From VRUE01 sp963840565 (GTDB lineage: Bacteria > Actinomycetota > Thermoleophilia > Solirubrobacterales > 70-9), in contig CAWIZH010000001.1 of NCBI GenBank assembly GCA_963840565.1, positions 1 to 64,000 on the forward strand: DNA of 64,000 nucleotides, in the 5' to 3' direction. Positions 17,088 through 28,147 of the stretch are shown piece after piece. How positions within the stretch are numbered: position 1 is the stretch's first letter; every line of letters begins with the position of its first letter. The notes below the pieces were generated by a model, which had not been told where the DNA came from, did not search any database, and worked only from the letters and a program-made list of their open reading frames with translations. Position numbers and translations under genes: made by a program.

Positions 17088-18494
17088 GTGGCTGCTAACA
17101 CCTCAGGCGAGGAAAAAGGCTCGGCACAAAGCCGGGGGGTCACCCCTGTGCGAATCGCGGTAATTGCGGTCCTCGCGATCGCCGTTATCGCCCTCGCCGT
17201 GGTCATCTTCAGCGGCGGCAGCGAACACAAGTACAACCTGCTCTTCCAGAACGCGAGCCAGCTCGTTCCCGACAACCAGGTGCTGATCGGGGGCCAGCCG
17301 GTCGGCTCGGTCGAAAGCATCGAGCTGACCGATGACAATCTGGCCAAGGTCGTCGTCAGCGTCAGCCAGGAACTGCACGAGGGGACCACGGCGACGATCC
17401 GCGCGACCTCACTCTCCGGCGTCGCCAACCACTACGTCTCGATCAGCCCTGGGCCGAACAGCAATCCGCCGTTGGGCAGCGACGCCACGCTCGGTCTCTC
17501 CTCGACCACCACACCGGTCGACATCGACCAGCTCTTCAATACCTTCCCGGCGCCGGTGCGGCGCGGCCTGGCCCAGTTCATCAAGGGCAACGCCGGCGTC
17601 TACGCCGGTCGCGGCGAAGACGCCAACCGGACCTTCAAATACCTCGGCGTCGGCTTCAACCGCGCCGGCGCTTTCGCCGGCGAGCTGAACGCCGACGAAA
17701 AGCTCTTCGCCCGCTTCCTGGTCAGCTCGAGCAGGCTGGGTACGGCCGTCTCCGAACGCGGCGCCGAGCTCTCCAGCGCGATCGCCAACGCCAACGCCGC
17801 CTTCGGCGCGATTGCCAGCCAGAACACCGCCCTCGACCAGAGCCTGCAGTTGCTGCCACCGACCTTCCGCCAGGCGAACACGACCTTCGTCAACCTGCGC
17901 GCCGCCCTCGACGACGTCGAACCGCTGATCGACACCACGAAGACGGCGACCAAGGACCTCGCTCCCTTCCTCGCTGAATTCCGCCCGGTGCTCTCGAAAG
18001 CCGTCCCGGTCTTCAAGAACCTTCGCCTTGCCGCCCGCCGCCCCGGCTTCGCCAACGACACGGCGGAACTGCTGGGCACGCTGCCGACGGTGCAGCAGCG
18101 GGCGTCGAGGGCATTCCCCCACGCCGAAGGCGCGATCGTCGGCTTCCAGCCCAACCTCAACTTCATCCGCGCCTACTCGCCGGACCTCTTCAACGGCTTC
18201 GCCAAGCTGGGCCAGGCCAGCGCCCCCTACGACGGCAACGGTCACTACGTTCGCGCCAGCTTCGCCAACCTCAATCTCTTCAAATTCAACGGCGGCAACC
18301 GCAGCCTCGAACCGATCGCGCCCAACGAACAGTACGACGCGTTCGGCGGGTCGGCCGGGGTCAAGCGGCGCTGCCCCGGCGGGGCGGCTCCGAACGCCGG
18401 CGACGGCTCCAACCCCTTCGTCGAACCGCCGCACAGCGGCTCTGGCGTGACCACCTCCGACTGCAACCCGGCGGATTCGCCACCCGGCCCATGA
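17088..18494 (+). CDS. MCE family protein 1 (MlaD domain)
   Basis: A 468-residue lipid-binding MCE protein. A short cytoplasmic N-terminus and one membrane helix (about residues 22-42) precede the MlaD/MCE domain (about 48-125, starting YNLLFQNASQLVPDNQVLIGGQPVG). A long helical extracytoplasmic region follows (about 140-400) with a Pro/Gly-rich C-terminus. MCE proteins form hexameric substrate channels for lipid import or transport at the envelope. GTG 17088 starts the operon; its stop overlaps the next ATG. It is the only member of the six whose frame is fully intact. Confidence 0.92.
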   Translation: MAANTSGEEKGSAQSRGVTPVRIAVIAVLAIAVIALAVVIFSGGSEHKYNLLFQNASQLVPDNQVLIGGQPVGSVESIELTDDNLAKVVVSVSQELHEGTTATIRATSLSGVANHYVSISPGPNSNPPLGSDATLGLSSTTTPVDIDQLFNTFPAPVRRGLAQFIKGNAGVYAGRGEDANRTFKYLGVGFNRAGAFAGELNADEKLFARFLVSSSRLGTAVSERGAELSSAIANANAAFGAIASQNTALDQSLQLLPPTFRQANTTFVNLRAALDDVEPLIDTTKTATKDLAPFLAEFRPVLSKAVPVFKNLRLAARRPGFANDTAELLGTLPTVQQRASRAFPHAEGAIVGFQPNLNFIRAYSPDLFNGFAKLGQASAPYDGNGHYVRASFANLNLFKFNGGNRSLEPIAPNEQYDAFGGSAGVKRRCPGGAAPNAGDGSNPFVEPPHSGSGVTTSDCNPADSPPGP

Positions 18495-20009
18495 GGAAAG
18501 CACTCGTCATAGGCGCGCTGGTCGCGGCGGTGATCGTCGCGATCGTGCTGATCTCCTCCGGCGGCAGCGGCAGCGAAGGCTATGTCGTGCGGGCGATCTT
18601 CGACAACGGCGGCTTCATGGTCAAGGGCGAGCAGGTCCGGGTCGCCGGGGCCAACGTCGGCGAAATCGAGTCGGTCGGCGTCACCTTGCCGGGCGAAATC
18701 GACGCCTACGACAAAGACGGCAAGGAAAAGTCGGTCTCCGGCAAGGCGGTGATCGTGTTGGCGATCACCGACCCCGGCTTCCAGGACTTCCGCAGCGACG
18801 CCAGCTGCCTGATCCGGCCGCAGTCGCTGATCGGAGAGAAGTTCGTCGACTGCCGGCCGACGGTGCCGCGCGCACCGGGCTCGCCCCCGGCGCCCGCTCT
18901 GAAGCAGGTCCCCTCCGGTCAGCCCGGCGCCGGCCAGTACCTGCTGCCGCTCGGCAGCAACAGCACCAGCGTCGACCCCGACCTGATCAACGACATCAAC
19001 AAACTTCCCTACGCTCAGCGCTTTCGCCTGATCTTCAACGAACTCGGCGCCGGCCTCGCCGGCCGCGGCGCCGACATCGAGGCGGCGGTCAAGCGGGCCA
19101 ACCCGGCGCTGCGCGACATCGACCGCCTGCTCGGCATCCTCAACGGGCAGCGCGACCAGCTGACCAAGCTCGCCGCCGACTCCGAGCAGATCCTCGAGCC
19201 GCTCTCGCGCGAACGCGCCCACGTCGCCGGCTTCTTCACCAACTCCGGCGCGGCCGCCCAGGCCAGCGCCGAACGGGGCGCGGATCTGGAAGCCTCGCTG
19301 CAGAAGTTCCCCGCCTTCCTGCGCGAGTTCCGGACCACGATGCACAGCCTGCAGGGCTTCTCCGATGCGGCCACGCCGACCTTCGCCGCGCTCGGCAAGG
19401 CGGCGCCGTCGTTCACCGAAGCGACCCGCCTGCTGACTCCCTTCTCGGCCGCCTCGACCGTCTCGCTGAAGTCGCTCGGGGTCAACGGCGAACTCTCCGG
19501 CCCGACCTTCCGCCGGGTCGATCCGCTCGTGATCAAGGCCCGCGACCTGGCCCGAACCGGCGCCGAACCGACGACGCAGCTGGCCGAATTCTTCGAAAGC
19601 ACAAGGGAAACGAAGGGCTTCGACGGCCTCGTCGACTTGATCTACAACGTTACCGCGGCGAACAATGGCTTCGACAAGTACGGCCACTTCACTCGCCTGC
19701 TTACGACGCTGACCAACTGCCTCGAATACGAGCTCGAAGCCAGCGGCTGCTCGGCCAAGTTCACCGGAGCCAACGCCGGTACCTCATCGATCAGCAGCGC
19801 CGAGCCTGAGTTCCTTCTTCGAAGAAGAAGTAGCGAAGCGAGCCGGTGGCACCTCGGCCCGCCCGGGTGAACCGCTCTCGAGCCTTGCTCCCTCCACGCC
19901 AACCACGCCGGAAACCCCGGAACTCAGCGAAGGTCGCCGCCTCGGCGCCAAGACGGCGCTGCCGGCGCCGCGCCAGCGTGCCCTCCTCGACTACCTCCTG
20001 GGCCCATGA
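18491..20009 (+). CDS. MCE family protein 2, C-terminal frameshift
   Basis: An MCE protein with an N-terminal membrane anchor (residues about 3-22), an MCE domain starting YVVRAIFDNGGFMVKGEQVRVAG, and a long helical domain. The main frame runs to 19870, but the natural end is in another frame after an indel near 19835, finishing with LLDYLLGP at the TGA 20007-20009 that overlaps the next start. It carries a family insert in the MCE domain (GEIDAYDKDGKEKSVSGKA). Second of six overlapping genes. Confidence 0.88.
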
Positions 20010-21446
20010 GAAACCGCGGCGGCATACAGGGAGTGGCGAGCAGCCCGGTGATCGTCGGCGCGGTCACCGTGCTGGTCGTGATCGTCGCCGTCTTCCTCGC
20101 CTACAACGCCAACAACGGCCTGCCCTTCGTCTCCACCTACAACCTCAAGGCGCGCGTGCCCAACGCCAACGCCCTGGTCAAGGGCAACGAGGTGCGGATC
20201 GGCGGCGCCCGGGTCGGCGTGGTCAAGTCGGTGGTGCCGGTGCAGGAAGCCGGCGGCAGGGTCTCGGCCGAACTCAGCCTCAGCCTCGACAAGAACGTGC
20301 AGCCGCTGCCGGTCAACTCGACGATGATCATCCGGCCCAAATCGCCGCTCGGCCTCAAGTACGTGCAGATCGTCCCCGGCGACTCGAAGCAGGGCTTTGC
20401 CGCCGGCGAAACGATCCCGCGCTCCGCCGCCAAGCCCGAACCGGTCGACATCGACCAGTTCTTCGACATGTTCGATGAAAAAACCAGGACCGCGATCCAG
20501 CGCAACCTGGCCGGCTTCGGCAACGGCCTGGCCGGCCGCGGGCCGCAGCTCAACAACGCCTTCGTCGCCCTGCGCCAGCTGGTCGAAAGCGGCCAGCCGG
20601 CCCTGGCCAACCTGGTCTCGCCGAGCACCGGCTTCGGCGAATTCTGGCGCGCCCTGGAGAGCCTCTCGGCCACCGTGGCACCGGTCGCCGCGCAGAAGGC
20701 GAGCATGTTCGTCGCCCTCGACCGCACCTTCGCCGCCTTCGCCCGCGTCTCCCGTCCCTACATCCAGGAAACGATCTCCAAGGGGCCGCGAGACGCTCGA
20801 AGCGGCGACCGTCGACCTGCCCGCGCTGCGGCCCTTCCTGCACGACTCCGAACGCTTCTTCACCGCGCTCAGGCCCGGGGCGAAGGCGCTTGGGGAAACC
20901 TCGCCGACGATCGCCGCGGCGCTGCGCACGGGCGATCCCGGTGCTCAACTCCTCGCCGAGCCTCTACGCCCAGCTGCCGCCGACCGCCGATGCCCTGCTC
21001 GCCCTGCAACAGGCCCCCGGCGCCTTCAATGGCCTCGACCTGCTGATCAACACCAACGAACTGCTGGAGCCGGCGATCAGGTTCATCGCCCCGGCCCAGA
21101 CCACCTGCAACTACCTCAGCCTCGCCTTCCGCAACGTCGCCGAGCGCTTCCAGCGAAGACAACGGCTGGGCGGTTGGTTCAACGCGATCGCATTCGAGCC
21201 ACCGGAAGGGCCCAACTCCGAGGGTGGCCAGGCGTCGGCCCCGGCCAACGGCGGCACCTGCGATCGCTCTGAACCACCTGCACTCCAACCCCTATCCCGA
21301 ATACCGCAGCACCCGGGCAGCCGAAAGAGTGCGAAGCGGGCAACGAGCACTACGAAAACGGCGTGACGAGGATCGGCAACACGCCGCGCAACGACGGCAT
21401 CAAAACCGCCGAACAGTCGAAAAAGCAGCTGGGAGAAGAAAAGTAA
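20006..21446 (+). CDS. MCE family protein 3, several frameshifts
   Basis: An MCE protein: membrane helix VIVGAVTVLVVIVAVFLAY (about residues 13-31), then the MCE domain (LKARVPNANALVKGNEVRIGG), the VDIDQFFDMFDEKTR segment that opens the helical region, and a C-terminus rich in polar residues. Indels near 20790, 20935 and 21265 break the frame; joined together it ends SKKQLGEEK at TAA 21444-21446, overlapping the next ATG (TAATG). Role as for the other MCE subunits. Confidence 0.87.
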
Positions 21447-22959
21447 TGGGCCGCCTCCCGGAGCGCGACACCAGGGCAGGGGCGACGAACAGCCGCTTCA
21501 AATGGCGGCCGAGCAATGCCGCGATCGCGATCGTCTTCCTGCTCGTCTTCACCATCGGGCCCTACCTGGCCTTCACCGGCCATGTGCCCTTCACCAGCTA
21601 CGGCTACGAGCTCAAGGCGACGTTCTCCAACGGGGTCAACATCTCGACCAACTCGCCGGTGCGGATCGCCGGCGTCGACGTCGGCCGCGTGATCGCGACC
21701 GAACGCGACGGCGACGCGACCACCGTCACCTTCACGGTCGAAGGCAAAGGCCAGCCGATCCACGACGACGCCTTCGCCGCGATCCGGCCGCGGATCTTCC
21801 TCGAGGGCAACTTCTTCATCGACCTCTCTCCCGGCAGCCCCAGCGCGCCGGACCTGAGCAGCGGCGACACGATCCCGGTCAGCCACACCTCGACCTGGGT
21901 CCAGATCGACCAGGTGCTGACGGCGCTGCAGGCACCGGTGCGGGCCGACCTCAGCCACCTGCTGGAGAGCTACGGCACGGCGCTGACGCACAAGCCGACC
22001 GCGGCCGAAGACGCGGGCCAGCTGCCGGAAGTGCAGGGCAAGAGCGGCGCCGCAGGCGCTCAACGGCGCCTTCCATTACGGCGGCGACGCCGGTAAGTAC
22101 AGCGCCCAGGTCACCAACGCCCTGCTCGGCACCGAGCCCCATGACCTCTCCAGGCTCGTCGCCGGCGCCGGCCGCACCTTCGGCGCCCTCTCCAGGCACG
22201 AGGAGGACCTCAAGGGCCTGATCGTCAACTTCGACGTCTTCACCGGCGCCCTCGCCTCGCAGTCGGCCAACCTCTCGGCCACGATCCAGCATCTGGCGCC
22301 GACGCTGAAGACCTTCCACAGCTCGCTGGTCAACCTCAACCGTACGCTGCCGCCGCTGCGCGCCTGGGCGATCGAGCTGCGGCCATCGGTCGCCGAACTG
22401 CCCGACTGGATCGCGGCCGGGCGGCCCTGGATCGAACAGGCCCGGCCGCTGCTCTCGGGCAAGGAGGCCGGCGGCACCGCGAGGCTGCTGCGCGAAGGCA
22501 CCCCGGGCCTCGCCGGCGCCGCCCAGGCGGGCAAGGCGGTGGCGCTGCCTCAGCTCAACCGGATCAGCCTCTGCTCGAGCAAGGTCCTCACCCCGACCTT
22601 CAACCAGACGATCAACGACCAGTTCAGCACCGGCGGTCCCAACTACCGCGAGTTCCTCTATACCCTCGCCAACTTCTCCGGCTGGGGGGCGAACTTCGAC
22701 GGCAACGGGACCTTCCTGCGCGTGCAACCGGGCGGCGGCAACATTCCTCGTCGGACAGACGAACCCGAATTGGGCAACCTGAGCACGAGAAACAGGACTT
22801 CGCCCACACGGTCGCGCCGAACCGCTCGGCACTCAGCCCCAGCTCGGCGGCAAGCCGCCGAAGAAGCCGGAAGTGCGCTGCGACAGCAACCCGGTCCCCG
22901 ACGTCAACGCCGGCCTCGGTCAGGTCGGCGCCCCAAGCCCCTCGGTGGTGACCCCATGA
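21446..22959 (+). CDS. MCE family protein 4, several frameshifts
   Basis: An MCE protein with a longer cytoplasmic N-terminus and a membrane helix (NAAIAIVFLLVFTIGPYLAF). The MCE domain contains LKATFSNGVNISTNSPVRIAG and FLEGNFFIDLSPGSP, followed by WVQIDQVLTALQAPVR and the helical domain. Indels near 22050 and from about 22745 onward break the frame. The reconstructed C-terminus is Pro/Ser-rich and ends at TGA 22957-22959, overlapping the next ATG. Fourth of six coupled genes. Confidence 0.86.
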
Positions 22960-24377
22960 CCGAGACCCGCGCGCAAGCCGCTGGCGCCGCTTCCGCAACT
23001 CGCTCACCCGTCAGTCGCGCGGGCGCAGCAAGGACACGATCGCGATCGCCGTCCTCGCCGCGCTCGGGATCGTGATGACGCTTTGGATCTTCACCCAGCA
23101 GAAGGCCTCGCTGCCCTCCTGGCTGCCGCTCGTCGGCGAAGAATTCGTCCACGTCACGCGGAGACTTCACCACCGCCCAGGCGGTCACGCCCGGCCAGGG
23201 CCAGGCGGTCGACGTCGCCGGCATCCAGATCGGCAAGGTCACCTCGGTCGACCTCGAAGACGGCCACGCCGTCGTCGGCATGGACATCGAGCCCAAATAC
23301 CTCGACCTGATCCACCCCGACGCCAGCCTGCTGCTGCGGCCGAAGACCAACCTCAACGACATGGTGGTCGAGGTCGATCCCGGCAACGGCCAAGGGGCAC
23401 ATCGAGGACGGCTACAACTTCCCGCTCTCGCGCACCGAACCGAACCAGAACCTCGATGCCTTCCTCTCGCACCCTCGACGCCGACACCCGCCAGTACATC
23501 CAGCTGCTCGTCGCCGGCGGCGCCCAGGGCATCGGCGGCCGCGGTCACCAGCTCTCCGGCGTCTTCCGCCGCCTCCAGCCCTTCTCCCACTACGTCGCCG
23601 ACCTCAACCGCGCGGTGGCCAAACGCCGCGTCGCGCTCGCCCGGGTGATCCACGACTTCGGCCTGCTCGACCACCGAACTGGGTAACCACGACTCCGAGA
23701 TCGAACGCTTCGTCACCTCCTCCAAGGCGGCGCTGGGCAACTTCGCCAACCAGCAGCAGTCGATCCAGGAGACGCTGACCGAGTTCCCCAGCGCCCTCAG
23801 CGCCGGCCAATCGGCCTTCGCCAGCGTCAACAAGCTTCTCCAGCACCGCCCGCCCGGCCCTGACTCGGCCTGATCCCGCAGGCGCAGGCGCTGGGGCCGG
23901 CGCTGCGGGCCAACGAGAAGTTCTTCGAACAGACCGACGGAGCCGATCCGCGACTCAGATCCGCCCCTTCACTCGCCAGACCCGTCCGGTCCTGACCCAC
24001 GCCAAGCAGGGCTCGGCTGACTTCAGCAAGTCGGTGCGCGGCTTCGGCAACGCGCTCGGCGCCTTCAACAGCTTCCTCAACGAGCTCGCCTACAAGCCGA
24101 AGGGCTCGAGGCAGAGCTACCTCTTCTACCTGCCCTGGCTCAACCACGACACCAACGCCACCTTCAACCTCAACGACCCAGCGGGGCCCGATCGGCCGCA
24201 GCCTGGTCATGATCTCCTGCAACGGCACCGACCTCGCCTACGGAACTTCGCGACCGAAAAGCCATACATCCAGACGCTGCTTCAAGGCGCAAACGTGCCC
24301 GCGCAGGGCGAACTGCCAGCAATCCCGCCCGATCCCAGGCATAGCCGGATCGCGGCTGCGGCCCTGGAACAGAATGA
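22956..24377 (+). CDS. MCE family protein 5, heavily frameshifted
   Basis: Pieces in all three frames reconstruct an MCE protein: membrane helix TIAIAVLAALGIVMTLWIF, MCE domain pieces TTAQAVTPGQGQAVDVAGIQ and LLLRPKTNLNDMVVEVDPG, then YNFPLSRTEPNQNLDAFL and IQLLVAGGAQGIGGRGHQL. The C-terminal part contains LFYLPWLNHDTNATFNL. Breaks are visible near 23160, 23390, 23465, 23680, 23860, 23945 and 24185. It ends at TGA 24375-24377, overlapping the next ATG. It is the most damaged gene in the window, but every domain block is present in order. Confidence 0.82.
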
Positions 24378-25949
24378 GCAAGCGCGCGCCCAGCACAACC
24401 CAGCTCCTGGTGATCGCCGGCTTCGCGCTCTCCTGCTTCGGCATCCTGCTCTTCCTCTGGATCACCTTCGGCGGGCCGACCCCGTTCAAGGCGAAGCCCT
24501 ACGAGGTCAACGTCCCCTTCAAGGAGGCGACCCAGCTCGCCCAGCAGTCCGACGTGCGGATCTCCGGCGTCTCGGTCGGCAAGGTGCAGGACATCGTCCT
24601 CTCACCCAACGGCGAACAGGCGATGGCCAAGGTCGACATCAACGACAAGTACGGGCCGATCCCGAGCGACACGCGCGCCATCCTGCGCACCAAGACGCTG
24701 CTCGGCGAGACCTACATCGAACTCACCCCCGGCGAGCCGCAACGGGCCGAAGCTGGCCGACGGCGGCACCCTGCCGAAGGCGCAGATCGCCGAATCGGTC
24801 CAGCTCGACGAGATCTTCCGCACCTTCAACGCCCGAACCCGCGCCGCCTTCCAGACCTGGCAGCAGGAAGCGGCGGTGGCGATCGCCGGGCCGCGGCGCC
24901 GACCTCTCCTACGCCTTCGGCGAGCTCGAACCGGCCTTCACCCAGTTCGACCACCTCTTCCGCCAGCTCGACAGCCAGCGGCTCGCGGTCAAGCAGCTCT
25001 TCCGCAACGGCGCCACCTCGCTGCGCGCCCTGCGCGGCCGCCAGGGCGAGCTCGCCGGCCTGATCCAGAACTCCAACACCGTCTTCAGCACCACCGCCGC
25101 CCGCGACCGCCAGATCGAAGCGCTCTTCCGCGCCTTCCCCACCTTCCAGGACGAGTCGAGGCTGACCCTCAACCGGCTCAAGACCTTCTCCGTCAACGCC
25201 GACCCGGTGATGAAGCAGCTGGTGCCGGTCGCCGAACAGCTCTCGCCGACCCTGATCGCCCTCTCCAAGTTCGCGCCGCAGGCCAAGGGCCTCTTCGAAG
25301 GCCTCAAACCGGTGATCGCCCGCGCGCCGACCGGCTTCCCGGCCCTGCGCAAGCTCTTCCGCGACGAGTTCCCGCCGCTGCTGCGCGCCGTCGACCCCTT
25401 CCTGCGCAACCTCAACCCGATGATCACCGGCCTCGGCCTCTACAAGCACGAGCTGACCGCGACGATGGCGAACATCGCGGCAATTTCCAAGCCAAGATTG
25501 CCGAAGCAAACGCTGCCGGCGTACAGGTTCACTACCTGCGTGCGATGGGCCCGTTCAACCCCGAATCGCTGGCGACCTTCCCCAGCCGCACGACCATCAG
25601 CCGGACCAACGCCTACCCGCAGCCGCTTGCTGCCAAGAGCCTCGCCACCGGCCTGCCCAGCTTCGAAACCAACGGTTGCGGTAGCGGGGCAACCGCCACC
25701 CTCGATCCCGAAACTCCACAGCAACCCGACCTTCAAAGCCCGCAGCGAACGAAGCCAAGAGAACGCCCGAAGAAAACGAAAAACGCTCGAAAGACTTCTT
25801 CGAACGCCTGAAGAAATACGCCTACGCCGGGCAGACCGACTCCGCCGCGATCTGGCGCCCCCGGCTGCATCCAGCAGGCGCCCTTCAACCCAGTGGGCCG
25901 CTCGGGCGCGGCGACGACTTACCAGCACTTCTTCGAACAGCGCGAATAG
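24374..25949 (+). CDS. MCE family protein 6, several frameshifts
   Basis: The last MCE gene of the operon. The membrane helix (LVIAGFALSCFGILLFLWIT, about residues 12-31) is followed by the MCE domain (YEVNVPFKEATQLAQQSDVRI, LLGETYIELTPGEP) and a long helical domain beginning at VQLDEIFRTFNARTR. Indels near 24750, 24890, 25485, 25740 and 25860. The reconstructed C-terminus reads YAYAGQTDSAA and ends at TAG 25947-25949. A strong hairpin 26 bp downstream may end the transcript. Confidence 0.86.
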
Positions 25950-25974
25950 GGCTGGGCGCGGCGGGTCCTGTCAC

Positions 25975-26203
25975 CGAATGGGGCCCACCACCCTTCCGGT
26001 CGCTAAAGCGTCCTCAGGGTGGTCCCCCCATTCGATGCCACCCCCCGCGAGAAGCGGCTCGCTTAGGAGGGTCTCGCGAAACGGCTAGCGAAACGCTTGC
26101 CCTTCGTCGCTGAGTAGTTCAGGTTCGCCGGGTCCAGCCAAACAAATGGCCCCGGCGAGCGGTGGAACGCCCCCGGGGCCGTGACATAGGAGGTCCAACT
26201 CCC
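25975..26203. repeat. Imperfect 60-bp palindrome and hairpin-rich leader after the mce operon
   Basis: Positions 25975-26034 form a long stem (CGAATGGGG...CCACCACCCT with AGGGTGGT...CCCCATTCG) around a 20-nt loop. It has no U-tract, so it is either a structured operon end or a mobile palindromic element. Between 26035 and 26203 no gene is seen. This stretch holds two more potential hairpins: one around 26048-26079, and a GGCCCCGG/CCGGGGCC stem at about 26150-26181 just before the ribosome site of the winged-helix gene. The region marks the start of an accessory island. Confidence 0.7.
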
Positions 26204-26458
26204 ATGCACGACCAGCCTAGCCCGCGCTCGGCCAACGAGCACGAAGACGAACGTACGCAACAAGCCGTTCTCGGCCTCGTCCTCTCTGAACACCCAGCCC
26301 AACTGACGATCTGCGAGCTATGCCGCGAGATCGGCGATCAGGGCGACGCCGCCGAGCGCGCCATCCGGGACCTTGTTGGTGTCGGCCTGCTGCGCCGTGA
26401 GGGCGCTTCAGTCCTTCCGACTCGTGCCGCCCTTCACTTCGACCGGCTCGGCTCGTGA
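26204..26458 (+). CDS. Small winged-helix regulator
   Basis: An 84-residue protein with a winged-helix-like body (TQQAVLGLVLSEHPAQLTICELCREIGDQGDAAERAIRDLVGVGLLRREG). The ATG at 26204 has a strong AGGAGG ribosome site 10 bp upstream, which decides the start over a longer in-frame reading from 26162. The stop overlaps the GTG of the next gene, an XRE-type regulator, so the pair is translationally coupled. It probably binds DNA; no target is known. Confidence 0.72.
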   Translation: MHDQPSPRSANEHEDERTQQAVLGLVLSEHPAQLTICELCREIGDQGDAAERAIRDLVGVGLLRREGASVLPTRAALHFDRLGS

Positions 26459-26721
26459 AGTTCGCAGAGCGCTTCGGCGCGAACCTTGCCCGGTGTCGCA
26501 AGCGCGTCGGCCTGTCCCAAGAAGAGACCGCAGTACGGGCTTCGCTTCACCGGACCGCCGTGGGTCAGATAGAGCGTGGCGAACGAGTCGCCCGCGTTGA
26601 CACCCTCATCAAGCTGGCGGGTTCGCTCGGGATCGACGCTGCCGATCTACTCACCGGGCTGTCGTGGGAGCCGGGCGGAACCCGTCTCGGTGAGTTCAGG
26701 CCCGCAGTGGAGGAGACGTAG
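26455..26721 (+). CDS. XRE family helix-turn-helix regulator
   Basis: An 88-residue protein, mostly one Cro/C1-type HTH (RFGANLARCRKRVGLSQEET, then RTAVGQIERGERVARVDTLIKLAGSLGI). GTG 26455 overlaps the stop of the upstream winged-helix gene. The 3' end overlaps the 3' end of the convergent transposase reading frame by about 26 bp, so the last 10 or so residues may come from insertion-sequence DNA. Likely a repressor acting with its partner. Confidence 0.85.
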   Translation: MKFAERFGANLARCRKRVGLSQEETAVRASLHRTAVGQIERGERVARVDTLIKLAGSLGIDAADLLTGLSWEPGGTRLGEFRPAVEET

Positions 26722-27840
26722 CCCGCGCCCGCGAGAGGGTGCAAGCGAGCTTGGTCAAAACGGTCAAGTCGGTGTGGAGCCGAACGCGCTCCAGGCCACG
26801 AACCCGCAGAGGCTTCAGCCCCCATTCGTTCTTGAGCCGCCCGAACTCCCGCTCGACAGCGGAGCGCCCGCGATAGAGAGCCTTCCAGCGCTTGGACTCG
26901 CGCGGCATCAGTGGGTGTAGGCGGTCGGCCTTCACCCACGTTGAGGCTGGCTTGCACTCGCCGGTCGGGCAGCGCCACTTGCTCGCGCCGCGCTTGCGGT
27001 CCGACCCGGCGTAGGACCAGACGCCGTGCTCAGCACGCGGGCGGGCGGTGCTCGTTCTTCACCACTGCGCCCGTTGCCCGTAGCGGCACGATGGCCTCAC
27101 AGTCGCGCTCGGCGCACTCGGCGTAGACCCGGCCGATGTCGTAAGCCTTGTCCATGGCGCACGTCGCAGCCATCGCACCCCGTCGCCTCGCCTCATCGAC
27201 CAGCGGGGCGACGAACATCGACTCGTTGGCCTTCGCCGTCTCGACCGACCACGCGACCGGAAGCCCGGTGGTGGCGCAGCAAGCCATCTGCAACTTGAAG
27301 CCATAGAAGCCGCCGCCCCGGCGGGTGCTCACCGCCGAGCGGTGACCCCAGGAGGCGTCGGGGTCGGTGTGCCAGTTGCGTTCGGGGCCACCCTTGTAGA
27401 CGTAGCGCTGGCCGTTGGCATATGCGGGCATGTCGCTCGCGTCAATGGCGAGATCGCGGCCATAGCTCGGCAGCTTGTCTTTCAGGCCGACGACAACGGA
27501 GTCGATGCAGCGCTCCAGCATGTCGCCGTTTGCCCGCAGCTTTTCGGCAAAGCGGTAAGCCGCGTAGACGCTCGGCGGCCTGCCTTCACAGTCCAGCGCT
27601 CGTTGGAGTGCCCAATGCTCGCGGACCAGGGCCACCGTCTTGGTCCAAGTCGGGATGGCGTAAAGGCTCTTGGCGAGACACAGGCCCACCATCGTGCGGA
27701 TTGGGTATCCCGGTCGGCCCGTCCAACGAGTCGCTTCCAAGTCAGCGACCAGCCGCTCGATCTCAGGCGAATCGAGGAGTCCTGCCAACTGGGCGCAGGC
27801 CGAATGCCCTGCTAATTTGGGTGATGCCATCGAGCTTCTA
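26690..27840 (-). mobile_element. IS4/IS5-superfamily insertion sequence (boundaries not resolved)
   Basis: About 1.15 kb occupied by a single DDE transposase gene on the minus strand, inserted at the 3' end of the XRE gene. I could not identify terminal inverted repeats or target duplications, so the limits given are those of the transposase. The element lies inside an accessory island with a toxin-antitoxin module and phage-like small genes. Confidence 0.75.
26696..27830 (-). pseudogene. DDE transposase, IS4/IS5 superfamily, frameshifted
   Basis: Starts at ATG 27830 and reads 266 residues to a frame break near 27030. The C-terminal half (EHGVWSYAGSDRKRG onward to the TAG/TGA near 26696) continues in the next frame. 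DDE residues are visible: first Asp in LAIDASDMPAYA, second Asp in TCAMDKAYD, and the Glu in the YRGRSAVEREFGRLK signature (Y-R-E-K type). An N-terminal helix-rich domain (MVGLCLAKSLYAIPT) matches IS5/IS1182-type enzymes. The full length would be about 375 residues. The break may be sequence error, programmed frameshift or decay. Confidence 0.82.
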
Positions 27841-27945
27841 CCTCGTGTGGCCTGGCCCTCGGACGCACCAACGTCGCGGGGGCCGTTTTCTTGACTATTG
27901 CCCGACCAACCCTACGGCTTGGATCGGACAGAAAAACCGCTCTAG

Positions 27946-27966
27946 AAAGCCGAAAAGAGGCTTTTT
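27946..27966 (+). terminator. Candidate rho-independent terminator
   Basis: A 6-bp stem AAAGCC/GGCTTT with loop GAAAAGA and a short T-run. It lies in the 317-bp gap between the transposase start (27830) and the small Cys/His peptide gene (28148). No plus-strand gene clearly ends just before it, so it may insulate the next gene. The gap holds no other gene. Confidence 0.45.
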
Positions 27967-27969
27967 GGT

Positions 27970-27999
27970 GGCGGTCCAGGGTGACCGCCCTGGACCGCC
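27970..27999. repeat. Perfect 12-bp-stem palindrome
   Basis: A perfect inverted repeat: GGCGGTCCAGGG (27970-27981) and its complement (27988-27999) around the 6-nt loop TGACCG. It directly follows the terminator-like stem. It could be an operator for a dimeric regulator, a recombination site or an RNA hairpin in the leader of the 28148 gene. Confidence 0.8.
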
Positions 28000-28147
28000 G
28001 GAACTTGCTGGAGAACAGCAGGAAGCGGATTCATCAAAGCAAGTGCATCGGATCACGTCCGAAGCACTCGCAAGGATCCGCACATACCGATCCGGTACCT
28101 CAAGCCTGTGACCGCAGGCGGCCTGATCGGAGCTAAGGAGAACAAGC

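Noticed and set aside
24034..26088. A 684-residue open frame across the mce5/mce6 region
   Set aside because: It is a chance open frame in GC-rich DNA that strings together pieces of two MCE proteins out of frame; domain order shows two overlapping genes instead.
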